From positions 25,250 through 89,249 of the forward strand of contig NZ_MSJL01000002.1 in assembly GCF_001921825.1 (NCBI RefSeq): 64,000 bases of DNA, written 5' to 3'. The notes beneath the pieces are model-generated. The model made no database searches and was not told where the DNA came from. It saw only the letters and a program-made list of their open reading frames with translations. Position 1 is the first letter of the stretch. Each line of letters begins with the position of its first letter. Source of the DNA: Streptococcus acidominimus (lineage in GTDB: Bacteria > Bacillota > Bacilli > Lactobacillales > Streptococcaceae). Shown here in pieces: positions 40,594-49,210 of this stretch. The position numbers and the translations under genes are program-made.

Positions 40594-41232
40594 TTAGCCC
40601 TTTCTCATAAAGTAGAGTAGGGTTTGTAATTCACTGGTCAAATCTACGTATTGAACGACTACATCTTTGGGAACAGAGAGATTAACAGGTGAGAAGCTCA
40701 AAATCCCCTTGACCCCTGCCTGAACAAGGATATTGGCGACTTCTTGCGCCTTGCTACTTGGTACTGTTAAAATTGCGGTTTGAGCCTTAGCTTCTTTAAT
40801 CTTTTCTTCGATCTCTGAAATGGCATAGATTGGTACACTTTCATCAATAGTGCCGACTGCTGGATGATCATCTGCTTCAAAGGCCATCACAATTTTCATT
40901 TTATTGCGTTCGTGGAAACGGTAATGTAGGAGCGCACGTCCCATATTTCCGACCCCGATCAACATCACATTTGTGATAGAATTATCGTTTAGAATATCAG
41001 CAAAGAAATCCATCAAATTTTTAACATTATAGCCAAATCCACGGCGACCTAACTCACCAAAATAGGAGAAGTCACGGCGGACAGTGGCAGAATCAATTCC
41101 GATAGCTTCAGCAATTTCTTTTGAACTAGCCTTTTCAATATTTCCAGCGTGAAATCGTTTGAAGACACGATAATAGATTGATAAACGTTTGGCAGTAGCA
41201 CGAGGGATAGCAGATTTTTTTTCGTTTTTCAC
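40594..41232 (-). CDS. rex: Redox-sensing transcriptional repressor Rex
   Basis: NADH/NAD+-responsive repressor of fermentative and respiratory genes; ldh and pta-type genes are classical targets. 212 residues: an N-terminal winged helix ([26 protein letters not shown]) and a Rossmann domain with [16 protein letters not shown] (near residue 88). The start is GTG at 41232, about ten bases after AAAGGAG on the minus strand. Convergent with radC. Confidence 0.94.
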   Translation of the reverse strand: MKNEKKSAIPRATAKRLSIYYRVFKRFHAGNIEKASSKEIAEAIGIDSATVRRDFSYFGELGRRGFGYNVKNLMDFFADILNDNSITNVMLIGVGNMGRALLHYRFHERNKMKIVMAFEADDHPAVGTIDESVPIYAISEIEEKIKEAKAQTAILTVPSSKAQEVANILVQAGVKGILSFSPVNLSVPKDVVVQYVDLTSELQTLLYFMRKG

Positions 41233-41346
41233 AATCTTTCGCTCCTTTTGATTATTTATTCTATTTTAGTAAAAGTTTGTGAAAAAAGCAACAGATTAGA
41301 CTGAAAATGAAAGAAAGGGGGGTGAAGTATTAAGCTAGGGGAGCGT

Positions 41347-41560
41347 TATAGTCATTTAGTTTATATTTTTATTACTTCGTTAACTCGTCTTGCTGTACCA
41401 TTGAGAAAAGTTACACTTTTCTTATCTGTCACTTGTCTAGTTATCAACTAGACAACTACCTGCGACTTTTAACGAAAACTTCGTTTTCTTCATTTCCCAC
41501 CTCAAACAGTCTCTCCCCAGACTGTTTGAGCTAGTACTAAAAATAAATTGAACGGCTATA
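41347..41560 (-). mobile_element. RUP-like element with two internal insertions (214 bp)
   Basis: The first 53 bases (41347-41399) equal the complement of the right part of the copy at 63169-63275, and the last ~30 end in GGCTATA. Between them two extra blocks are present: about 55 bp after GCTGTACC, with a TTGTCTAGTT..AACTAGACAA palindrome, and about 60 bp after CTGCGACT, with AAACAGTCT..AGACTGTTT arms. Confidence 0.75.
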
Positions 41561-41651
41561 AAAGCGAACGAAAAAACAGTCAAAGAAGTGACTATAATAG
41601 CCAAAAGAGTTCACTAGCTTCTTTGGCAACGAAATTCTAGCTAAGCACTGT

Positions 41652-41702
41652 GCAAAAAGCCCTACCTATTTCAGCTTTAGCTGATGACAGATAGGGCTTC
41701 CT
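41652..41702 (-). terminator. Terminator of the cysteine desulfurase cluster
   Basis: On the minus strand AAGCCCTATCT and AGGTAGGGCTT arms, with an inner stem, are followed by TTTT. Confidence 0.75.
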
Positions 41703-41747
41703 ATGAGTGTGCTTTGAGTTCTTAACGTACAGCTACTCCAACCTTGT

Positions 41748-41966
41748 CTACTGACTATTCTTAGGATTTATTCTTTGTAAGTACTGGTACAGGTCACCAA
41801 TCACACCTTGATAACCGAGGTCTTGACCATCTTGGGTTAGGGAGATTACCTTGAGGTAATCAGGAATAGTCACACAACCCGAGAAAGCAAGGAGTAGGGC
41901 ATCGAAATTTTCGAACTTTTGTGAACGAATTTGTTGGTAAGAGTCTTGATAACGTAATTCAATCAT
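41748..41966 (-). CDS. DUF4649 family protein
   Basis: A 72-residue protein of unknown function resembling the DUF4649 family of streptococci. It overlaps the preceding DUF1831 gene by four bases and is the last gene of the cluster that begins with prs or the cysteine desulfurase. Confidence 0.75.
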   Translation of the reverse strand: MIELRYQDSYQQIRSQKFENFDALLLAFSGCVTIPDYLKVISLTQDGQDLGYQGVIGDLYQYLQRINPKNSQ

Positions 41967-42316
41967 GCTGTTGTACTTTCTTTTGTGAAAATCTCACGGT
42001 CAACCAAGCTGTCCATGAGGAAATAAAACTTCTCTTGAATAACTGCATTCCCATTCGCTTTGAAAATATCAACCAAGTGTAGACCTGATTTATCTGTGAT
42101 ATTGATTTTAAAACCGGTCAAGTCCTTGTTAATGATAATTTTAAGGAGGAATCCTTGGTTGGAATTAGGGATTTCTTCGAGCATGCGTGTCAACTGATAG
42201 TTGCCGACATGGGTTTGTTCAAATGTATTGTCGCGCAAGGTGTATTTTTTTATAGCTGGACTAATAGAGTAGGTGTAGTCACAATTTTTTAGCGTTACAG
42301 ATGTTGTAAAAGCCAT
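41963..42316 (-). CDS. DUF1831 family protein
   Basis: A 117-residue protein of unknown function with the DUF1831 look (a small alpha/beta domain). This family is regularly found next to NifS-like cysteine desulfurases in lactic acid bacteria, which suggests an accessory role in sulfur transfer. Its ATG overlaps the desulfurase stop (TAATG), with GGAGG upstream. Confidence 0.78.
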   Translation of the reverse strand: MAFTTSVTLKNCDYTYSISPAIKKYTLRDNTFEQTHVGNYQLTRMLEEIPNSNQGFLLKIIINKDLTGFKINITDKSGLHLVDIFKANGNAVIQEKFYFLMDSLVDREIFTKESTTA

Positions 42317-43437
42317 TAGTAGGTGCCTCCGATAATTGCATGTAGTTGTTGGACGAGGAAATCAATCCCCTCTTTGGTCGTTTCATGTGAAAAGCTAATC
42401 CGAATGGATTCTTTTAGTCGCCGTGAGTTGCCGCCATACAGGGCTTCAAGGACATGGCTGTTTTGAATAACACCGGCTGTACAAGCCGAACCACTTGAAA
42501 CAGCTATTCCAGCCAAATCAAGTCGCATAAGAAGTTGCTCATTGAGCTGGTTTGGAAACCCGATATTGACGATATGAGGCAGACTAGGTTCCGTCTCATT
42601 GAGATAGTAATTACTTGCTGCTAATTGGTCTAACAGATAGGTCTTTAAACCAAGCACTGTTTGGAAGTGCTGGTCTAGCTGGGCGGTTTGCTCTTTCAAG
42701 GCCGTCGCCATAGCAGCAATTCCTGCTAGGTTCTCTGTACCTGCTCGGTGCTGTTCTTCTTGCCGTCCCCCATGAATGAGAGCGTCAAAGTTAGGCAGGC
42801 GACTATAAAGGAAGCCGACCCCTTTGGGACCGTGAAACTTATGGGCAGCGGCGGATAAGAAATCAATGCCTAGCTGTTCGGGTGAGATCGGGATTTTCCC
42901 AATTGCTTGGACAGCATCAACATGAAAGACTGCCTGATGATTGGTAAGGATTTCTCCAATCTCTGAAATAGGAAGCAGGAGACCAGTTTCATTGTTGGCA
43001 TACATGACACTGACCAAGATGGTATCTGGTCGTAGGGCTTCCTTAATCTGTTGGGCTGAAATCGCTTGGTTAATGGGCTTGATATAGGTTACTTCAAAGC
43101 CCAAGCGTTGCTCCAGATACTCCATTGTACGGAGGACAGCATGGTGCTCAATAGCTGTTGTAATCAGATGCTTTCCCTTATGCTGATTCGCAAGGGCATA
43201 TCCTTGAATGGCTAAAGTATCAGCTTCTGAACCACCGGATGTAAAGATGATGGATTCTGGTTTTGTAGCTAAGGTTTGAGCAATATCTGCTCTAGCCTGA
43301 CGCAGAATCGCATTCGCCTTTCTACCAGCCCAGTGAATACTCGAGGGATTCCCATAATATTCTTTGGAAATAGTCATAAAGGTTTGGAGGGCGGCATCAG
43401 AGAGGGATGTGGTTGCCGCATGATCTAGATAAATCAA
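42316..43437 (-). CDS. Cysteine desulfurase (NifS/IscS class)
   Basis: PLP enzyme that takes sulfur from cysteine for Fe-S clusters or tRNA thiolation; 373 residues. The PLP lysine lies in AAAHKFHGPKG (near residue 199) and the persulfide cysteine in SSGSACTAGV (near residue 321). The start is a TTG at 43437 with AGGAG nine bases upstream, opening with the family start (M)IYLDHAATT. No tRNA thiolase gene lies next to it in the window. Confidence 0.93.
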   Translation of the reverse strand: MIYLDHAATTSLSDAALQTFMTISKEYYGNPSSIHWAGRKANAILRQARADIAQTLATKPESIIFTSGGSEADTLAIQGYALANQHKGKHLITTAIEHHAVLRTMEYLEQRLGFEVTYIKPINQAISAQQIKEALRPDTILVSVMYANNETGLLLPISEIGEILTNHQAVFHVDAVQAIGKIPISPEQLGIDFLSAAAHKFHGPKGVGFLYSRLPNFDALIHGGRQEEQHRAGTENLAGIAAMATALKEQTAQLDQHFQTVLGLKTYLLDQLAASNYYLNETEPSLPHIVNIGFPNQLNEQLLMRLDLAGIAVSSGSACTAGVIQNSHVLEALYGGNSRRLKESIRISFSHETTKEGIDFLVQQLHAIIGGTY

Positions 43438-43449
43438 AGAAGAAAACTC

Positions 43450-44421
43450 CTAGTCATCTTTATTGGTAAAGTCAAAGAGTGGACTGACTGGACGGCGTTC
43501 GTGGATACGAATAATCGCGTCAGCAATCAACTCGCTAGCGGTGATAAAGGCAATATTTTTTGGCAACTGTTCCTTGCTGGCTACCGAGTCTGTCACAAGA
43601 ACTTCTTTAATTGGTGCTTGATCCAAACGTTCAGCAGCAGTTCCTGCAAAGAGACCGTGGCTAGCAACGGCATAAATCTCTGTGGCTCCCCCCTCTTGTA
43701 CGATACGAGCGGCTTCAGCGAAGGTACGACCGGTATTTAAAATATCATCAATCAAGATAGCTGTTTTTCCAGCAACATCTCCGATAATATAGCCTTCTGT
43801 ACGATTTGAATCGTCTTGGGCATAGTCGATAATCGCAATTGGAGAGTTGAGATATTCAGCGAGACTGCGTGCACGTTTGATACCAGAATTTTTAGGGCTG
43901 ACGATAACGACTTCTTCACCACACAAGCCTTTTTCCATATAGTGCTCCGCAAATAGTGGTACGGTAAAGAGGTTGTCTACTGGAATATCAAAGAATCCTT
44001 GTACCTGAACAGCGTGTAAGTCAAGTGAGAGCACGCGGTCAACACCTGCTTTTACAAGCATGTTGGCAACGAGTTTTGCTGTAATAGGTTCGCGAGGAGC
44101 GGCAGTACGATCTTGACGAGCATAGCCAAAATAAGGCATAACGACCGTGACAGAGTGGGCGCTAGCGCGTTTACATGCGTCTACCATAATCAACAATTCC
44201 CAGAGGTGATTGTTAACAGGGTAGCTAGTAGATTGGATGATGTAGACATCTACACCACGCACACTTTCTTCAATGTTGACTTGAATTTCTCCATCTGAAA
44301 ATTGGCGACTGGTCATTTTTCCGAGGGGAATACCAGAGGCTTCCGCAATTTTTTCAGCAATTGCGCGATTGGCATTCAAAGAAAACAGTTTAATTTGCTT
44401 ATCACCATAAGGTTGGGTCAT
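43450..44421 (-). CDS. prs: Ribose-phosphate pyrophosphokinase
   Basis: Makes PRPP from ribose-5-phosphate and ATP for nucleotide, histidine and NAD synthesis. 323 residues with the ATP-binding loop [14 protein letters not shown] (near residue 100) and the PRPP loop [11 protein letters not shown] (near residue 223). AAAGGAG precedes the ATG. The cysteine desulfurase gene starts 13 bases after its stop, so the two are probably cotranscribed. Confidence 0.95.
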   Translation of the reverse strand: MTQPYGDKQIKLFSLNANRAIAEKIAEASGIPLGKMTSRQFSDGEIQVNIEESVRGVDVYIIQSTSYPVNNHLWELLIMVDACKRASAHSVTVVMPYFGYARQDRTAAPREPITAKLVANMLVKAGVDRVLSLDLHAVQVQGFFDIPVDNLFTVPLFAEHYMEKGLCGEEVVIVSPKNSGIKRARSLAEYLNSPIAIIDYAQDDSNRTEGYIIGDVAGKTAILIDDILNTGRTFAEAARIVQEGGATEIYAVASHGLFAGTAAERLDQAPIKEVLVTDSVASKEQLPKNIAFITASELIADAIIRIHERRPVSPLFDFTNKDD

Positions 44422-44515
44422 GATCAGAAATACTCCTTTTATTCGATAGTTCTATTTTATCAGAAAATCTAAAAATTTTCAGTAACAAAATGAATTTCTT
44501 TACGGATTTTTCTGC

Positions 44516-44790
44516 CATAGTTGTTTAGTTTATTTTTAGTATTAGCTCCAACAGTCTGGGAATAGACTGTTGGAGGTTGGAAATAAAGAAAACGAAGTTT
44601 TCGTCAAAACAGTCTGGGAATAGACTGTTGGAGGTTGGAAATAAAGAAAACGCAGTTTTCGTCAACACAGTCTGGGGATAGACTGTTGGAGGTTGGAAAT
44701 AAAGAAAACGAAGTTTTCGTCAAAAGTCGCAGGTAGTTGTCTAGTTGATAACTATTTCTCAATAGTACAGCAAGATGAGTTAACGAAGTG
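44516..44790 (+). mobile_element. Degenerate RUP-like element with internal modules
   Basis: The left end ATAGTTGTTTAGTTTATTT and the internal words GTCGCAGGTAGT and TACAGCAAGATGAGTTAACG belong to the RUP-like family. The space that holds AGGCAACGA in the 107-bp copy is filled by three 58-bp units, and a TTGTCTAGTTGATAACT block follows GGTAGT. The right inverted repeat has decayed. Confidence 0.65.
44551..44724 (+). repeat. Three tandem 58-bp repeats
   Basis: Units start at 44551, 44609 and 44667 and differ at only a few positions. Each has the palindromes CAGTCTGGGAATAGACTG and GAAAACGAAGTTTTC. They are contiguous, without spacers. Confidence 0.85.
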
Positions 44791-44955
44791 TAAGATACAA
44801 AGCCCGTAAAAAACTTAACTCTAGTGCTAATGCCAAATGAAGTATTTTTGCTAGTAGAGGTCGCCAATGGGTGATAAGGAAGAATGGAGCTTCAAGCCCT
44901 CACCATTGAGGAAAGCAAGAAATCCAATTGGTTTCAACCAAGTCTATCTATGAGC

Positions 44956-45534
44956 CTAGGATGTGGTATTGAGTGCAGCAGCTGTGCGGGCAACCTTACT
45001 GCTGGCATACTTAAAATCAATGTGGTGTTGTTTGAGGTACTCTTCAAAGGCTAGTTTCCCCTGTTTGGCATCTTGGACTTCAACTTCCAGTTCGTAGTCT
45101 ATCTGCCCTGCATAGCTATTTTCATCAAGAGCCATTAAACCCACGGATGTCTTTTTTTCATACCGTTTAGTGGCCAGATGTCCCCAGACCTTCAAGAGTT
45201 CAAGCTGGACTTCCACCTCTTGGATCAGTCTTAGAATATCGCCCTCGGGTAGCTGCACCTGTTGTATCATGGCTTGCGCCTCTTCAAGGGACAACTCTTG
45301 GTTGTATTCCTGATTGCCGACTTTCTGTGGAATTTTGAGGGTTAACTCGGCACGGTCTTTTAGAGTTCTAATACGGAGAGAACAGCGGTGCTTGCGCAGG
45401 TCGAAATCAGGTGTATCGATATAATAGTTGGTTTGATAAATAGGAAGAACATCATCAAATTCCCTATTTAAGCCATCAAATTCAGACTCGGTTAGCAGTG
45501 TCTTGTATTCAATTTCTAAATGATTTTTTTTCAT
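44956..45534 (-). CDS. CYTH domain protein
   Basis: Triphosphate-tunnel enzyme family, 192 residues. The N-terminal motif HLEIEYK supplies the ExExK signature, and alternating charged residues line the predicted tunnel (RTLKDRAELTLKIP). Members hydrolyse inorganic triphosphate or related phosphate substrates; the exact one is unknown here. The frame continues upstream to 45618, but M-KKNHLEIEYK at 45534 is the family start. Divergent from relQ; the two are neighbours in many Firmicutes. Confidence 0.88.
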   Translation of the reverse strand: MKKNHLEIEYKTLLTESEFDGLNREFDDVLPIYQTNYYIDTPDFDLRKHRCSLRIRTLKDRAELTLKIPQKVGNQEYNQELSLEEAQAMIQQVQLPEGDILRLIQEVEVQLELLKVWGHLATKRYEKKTSVGLMALDENSYAGQIDYELEVEVQDAKQGKLAFEEYLKQHHIDFKYASSKVARTAAALNTTS

Positions 45535-45553
45535 AGGATAAAACCTTTTCGTA

Positions 45554-45562
45554 TGGTATAAT
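45554..45562 (+). promoter_or_regulatory. Extended -10 promoter of relQ
   Basis: TG-G-TATAAT (45554-45562), 54 bases before the relQ ATG. Confidence 0.6.
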
Positions 45563-45616
45563 AGTTCTTGTGCTATTCTATTACAAAAACAAGTATTTGA
45601 CAAGAAAGGAGCAGCC

Positions 45617-46288
45617 ATGGAAATGAATTGGGAAGAGTTCCTAGATCCCTATATTCAAGCGGTCGGGGAATTAAAAATTAAATTGCGTGGCATCCGCAAA
45701 CAATACCGAAAAGCGAATAGACATTCACCAATTGAATTTGTGACGGGGCGCGTGAAGCCGATTGAATCGATCAAGGAAAAGATGCTACTGCGACACATTC
45801 AGCTGGAAAATCTGGCTCAGGATATGCAAGATATAGCAGGGGTTCGGATCATGGTTCAGTTTGTAGATGATGTGGAAGAGGTACTTGAAATCCTCAGAAA
45901 ACGAAAAGATATGCAGATTGTCCATGAACGTGACTACATCAATAATATGAAGGCATCTGGCTACCGTTCCTATCATGTTGTGATTGCGTATCCTGTCGAT
46001 ACGATTAACGGCAATGAGACGGTGCTGGCTGAAATTCAGATTAGAACCCTGTCCATGAATTTCTGGGCAACGATTGAACATTCCTTGAATTACAAGTATA
46101 AGGGGAATTTTCCAAAAGAAATTAAGCAACGCTTGGAAATTACAGCCAAGATTGCTTACCAATTAGATGAGGAGATGCGCAAAATCCGCGACGATATTCA
46201 AGAGGCTCAAGCTCTATTTGATCCAGCCTATCGTAAGTTGAATGACGGAGTAGGAAATAGCGACGATACAGATGAAGAATACAGATAG
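45617..46288 (+). CDS. relQ: Small alarmone synthetase RelQ (GTP pyrophosphokinase)
   Basis: Synthesises (p)ppGpp without a hydrolase domain; 223 residues. The RelA/SpoT synthetase core is visible: [10 protein letters not shown] (near residue 74), SGYRSYHVV (near 115) and [21 protein letters not shown] (near 139, catalytic glutamate in EIQ). An AGGAG lies seven bases before the ATG. It overlaps nadK by 17 bases, as in the conserved relQ-nadK-rluD arrangement of Firmicutes. Confidence 0.94.
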   Translation: MEMNWEEFLDPYIQAVGELKIKLRGIRKQYRKANRHSPIEFVTGRVKPIESIKEKMLLRHIQLENLAQDMQDIAGVRIMVQFVDDVEEVLEILRKRKDMQIVHERDYINNMKASGYRSYHVVIAYPVDTINGNETVLAEIQIRTLSMNFWATIEHSLNYKYKGNFPKEIKQRLEITAKIAYQLDEEMRKIRDDIQEAQALFDPAYRKLNDGVGNSDDTDEEYR

Positions 46289-47090
46289 AAAAAAAATCGC
46301 CCTGCTAAGCAGTAAAAATCCTAAAAGTCATGCTGTTATGAATGAACTTTGGACCAAGCTGAAAGAAGCACACTTTATCCTGACCCCCAAAAATCCTGAT
46401 ATTGTGATTTCGATCGGGGGAGACGGCATGCTCCTATCCGCCTTTCATAAGTATGAAGCGATTATGGATCGGGTGCGGTTTGTTGGGATTCATACGGGAC
46501 ACCTTGGATTTTATACGGACTACCGCGACTTTGAAGTGGATAAATTGGTTGAGAATTTGAAATTAGATACAGGCGCTAGGGTCTCCTATCCGATTTTACA
46601 CGTTCGTGTCAAGATGATGAACGGCCGTGAGATAGTCATGCGTGCTTTGAATGAAGCGACGATCAAGCGTTTGTCGAAAACCATGGTAGCAGATGTCTTT
46701 ATCAATAAGGTGCCCTTTGAACGCTTCCGTGGTGACGGTATTTCGGTCTCGACCCCGACAGGGTCAACAGCCTACAATAAATCTCTGGGAGGGGCGGTCT
46801 TACATCCGACGATTGAAGCCTTACAGATTGCAGAAGTAGCCAGCTTGAACAATCGTGTATATCGAACTCTCGGATCGTCCATTGTCGTTCCTAAAAAGGA
46901 TAAGATCGTCATTGAGCCCAAGCATGATGATCGGTACTCTGTTTCTATCGATAATCGCACCTTTGTCTATGACAATATCGAGCAGATCGAATACCAGATT
47001 GACAATAGCAAGATCCATTTTCTGGCGACACCGAGCCATACCAGCTTCTGGAATCGGGTCAAAGACGCCTTTATCGGTGAGGTGGAGTAA
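46272..47090 (+). CDS. nadK: NAD kinase
   Basis: Phosphorylates NAD+ to NADP+; 272 residues. The GGDG motif is in [14 protein letters not shown] (near residue 47) and the second conserved region reads [21 protein letters not shown] (split near residue 156). It starts inside relQ and its stop overlaps the ATG of the pseudouridine synthase gene, so the three genes are translationally linked. Confidence 0.94.
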   Translation: MKNTDRKKIALLSSKNPKSHAVMNELWTKLKEAHFILTPKNPDIVISIGGDGMLLSAFHKYEAIMDRVRFVGIHTGHLGFYTDYRDFEVDKLVENLKLDTGARVSYPILHVRVKMMNGREIVMRALNEATIKRLSKTMVADVFINKVPFERFRGDGISVSTPTGSTAYNKSLGGAVLHPTIEALQIAEVASLNNRVYRTLGSSIVVPKKDKIVIEPKHDDRYSVSIDNRTFVYDNIEQIEYQIDNSKIHFLATPSHTSFWNRVKDAFIGEVE

Positions 47091-47986
47091 TGCGCTTTGA
47101 GTTTCTGGTAGATCAGCATGTAAAAATCAAAACCTTTTTGAAGAAGCACGATATTTCCAAAGGTTTGCTGGCAAAGATTAAGTATGAGGGTGGAGCTATC
47201 CTCGTCAATGGGCAAGCGCAGAATGCGACCTATCTCTTGGACATTGGAGATCATCTTTCTATCGATATTCCCAGTGAAGAGGATGTGACAGGAAAGTTAG
47301 AGCCGATTGTGCATCCCTTGGATATTGTCTTTGAGGATGATCATTTTCTGGTGATCAACAAGCCTGCTGGCTTTGCCTCAATTCCGAGCGCCTTACACTC
47401 TTCAACGATTGCCAATTTTGTCAAGGGCTATTATATTGAACGGGATTATGAAAATAAACAGGTTCACATTGTAACACGTCTCGATCGCGATACATCAGGT
47501 TTAATGCTCTTTGCGAAACACGGATACGCCCATGCTAGGCTAGATAAGCAGTTGCAGCAAAAGTTGATTCAAAAGCGCTATTTTGCCATAGTACATGGAT
47601 CGGGTGACTTGGAGCAAAAGGGGGAGATTATTGCCCCGATTGGACGGCCAGAAGACAGTATTATTACTCGCTGTGTAACCCCGACAGGGAAGTATGCACA
47701 TACTTCTTATGAGGTTGTTCAATCTTGGGGAGATGTCCACTTGGTGGATATTCATCTGCATACAGGTAGAACACATCAGATTCGGGTGCATTTTTCCCAT
47801 ATCGGCTTTCCCTTGCTAGGAGACGATTTGTACGGTGGGAGTATGGATTATGGGATTAAGAGGCAGGCCTTGCATTGCCACAGGATTGGCTTCATCAATC
47901 CATTTACAGGAAAAGACTTAATTTGTGAAAGCGATTTGACAAATGACCTTAAAAGCGTTATCATGAAGTTGAAAAATAAAATATAA
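47090..47986 (+). CDS. RluA-family pseudouridine synthase
   Basis: Isomerises uridine to pseudouridine in rRNA (or tRNA); 298 residues. The catalytic aspartate is in VTRLDRDTSGLMLFAK (near residue 127) and the family HTGRTHQIRVHFSHIG segment is near residue 223. An N-terminal S4-like region is plausible. Probably RluD-like, but the target uridine cannot be assigned from sequence alone. Confidence 0.9.
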   Translation: MRFEFLVDQHVKIKTFLKKHDISKGLLAKIKYEGGAILVNGQAQNATYLLDIGDHLSIDIPSEEDVTGKLEPIVHPLDIVFEDDHFLVINKPAGFASIPSALHSSTIANFVKGYYIERDYENKQVHIVTRLDRDTSGLMLFAKHGYAHARLDKQLQQKLIQKRYFAIVHGSGDLEQKGEIIAPIGRPEDSIITRCVTPTGKYAHTSYEVVQSWGDVHLVDIHLHTGRTHQIRVHFSHIGFPLLGDDLYGGSMDYGIKRQALHCHRIGFINPFTGKDLICESDLTNDLKSVIMKLKNKI

Positions 47987-48161
47987 AACTTGTATTTAAG
48001 AGTGAGTTGCTTTGGTTCAGAAAGACAAGATACTAGGGGGATTAATATAGTAAATATCCCTAGGTGATCATGGTCCGCATGGTACAGCTTTCAAAGAGTA
48101 GCAATCTTGAAAGAGGATTGGCTGTATTTGAAAGATGAACGGTGAAAAACGGAAGAAGTAG

Positions 48162-48190
48162 TTGTGGATGGAAGCGCTTGTCTCTATAAT
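48162..48190 (+). promoter_or_regulatory. Promoter of pta with a cre-like core
   Basis: TTGTGG (48162-48167), 17 bases, TATAAT (48185-48190). The spacer contains GGAAGCGCTTGTC, a partial match to a CcpA cre site. Confidence 0.65.
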
Positions 48191-48213
48191 AGAGGTTCTT
48201 AAAGGAGAGAAAA

Positions 48214-49209
48214 ATGGGAATTCGTTCGTTATTCGGTGGTTTGCGTGAAAAAATTGTGGGACGACACGTTAAAATTGTCTTTCCAGAAGGAAATGATGAG
48301 CGCGTGGTTCGTGCTGCTGCGCGTTTGAAATTTGAGGGCTTGTTGGAGCCAATCATCCTCGGTGACCCCGATGATGTCCGTGGTCTCTTGTCAGAATTCG
48401 GTTTCGCTGACCCTAACTGTACCATCATCAACCCAAATGAATATGCCGAATTTGAAGCAATGAAAGAAGCCTTTGTTGAAGTGCGTAAAGGAAAAGCGAC
48501 AATGGAAGATGCCGATCGCTTACTTCGTGATGTCAACTATTTTGGTGTGATGTTAGTGAAAATGGGCTTGGCTGATGGAATGGTATCAGGTGCGATCCAT
48601 TCAACTGCTGACACAGTTCGTCCAGCTCTTCAAATTATCAAAACAAAACCAGGGATTTCGCGTACATCAGGCGTCTTCTTGATGAATCGTGAAAACACCA
48701 GCGAGCGATATGTCTTTGCAGACTGTGCGATTAACATTGATCCAGGTGCCCAAGAGCTGGCTGAAATTGCAGTCAATACCGCAGAAACAGCCCGCATCTT
48801 TGACATTGATCCAAAGGTTGCGATGTTGAGTTTCTCAACCAAGGGTAGTGCCAAAGCACCACAAGTGGATAAGGTGACAGAAGCGACACAGATCGCTAAA
48901 CACTTAGCACCAGACTTGGCTTTGGATGGAGAATTGCAGTTTGATGCGGCTTTCGTCCCAGAAACAGCAGCTATTAAAGCACCAGACAGCGATGTAGCTG
49001 GTCAAGCAAATGTCTTTGTCTTCCCAGACTTGCAAGCGGGAAATATTGGCTATAAAATTGCCCAACGTTTGGGAATGTTTGATGCCATTGGTCCAATCTT
49101 ACAGGGCTTGAATATGCCTGTTAATGATCTTTCTCGTGGCTCAAGTGCTGATGACATCTACAAACTTGCCATTATTACTGCTGCCCAAGCACTAGAAAAT
49201 GAAAAGTAA
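48214..49209 (+). CDS. pta: Phosphate acetyltransferase
   Basis: Interconverts acetyl-CoA and acetyl phosphate in mixed-acid fermentation; 331 residues, the short single-domain Pta. Typical segments include IVFPEGNDERVVRAA (near residue 23), GMVSGAIHSTADTVRP (near residue 123) and FPDLQAGNIGYKIAQRL (near residue 270). Strong AAAGGAGAG ribosome binding site. The ABC exporter gene starts two bases after the stop. Confidence 0.95.
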   Translation: MGIRSLFGGLREKIVGRHVKIVFPEGNDERVVRAAARLKFEGLLEPIILGDPDDVRGLLSEFGFADPNCTIINPNEYAEFEAMKEAFVEVRKGKATMEDADRLLRDVNYFGVMLVKMGLADGMVSGAIHSTADTVRPALQIIKTKPGISRTSGVFLMNRENTSERYVFADCAINIDPGAQELAEIAVNTAETARIFDIDPKVAMLSFSTKGSAKAPQVDKVTEATQIAKHLAPDLALDGELQFDAAFVPETAAIKAPDSDVAGQANVFVFPDLQAGNIGYKIAQRLGMFDAIGPILQGLNMPVNDLSRGSSADDIYKLAIITAAQALENEK

Positions 49210-49210
49210 T

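Larger units (their letters stand above)
41233..41747. repeat. Intergenic region with an expanded RUP-like element
   Basis: No gene. It contains the 214-bp element at 41347-41560, a short ATGACTATA-like end near 41590, and the terminator of the minus-strand cysteine desulfurase cluster. Confidence 0.6.
44422..44955. repeat. Intergenic region with an expanded RUP-like element
   Basis: No convincing gene. It contains the prs leader, the degenerate element 44516-44790 with a triplicated 58-bp module, and about 165 bases without recognised structure to its right. Confidence 0.6.

Noticed and set aside
44551..44724. CRISPR-like appearance of regularly repeated palindromic units
   Set aside because: The 58-bp units are directly contiguous with no spacers, only three copies, and no cas gene is in the window.
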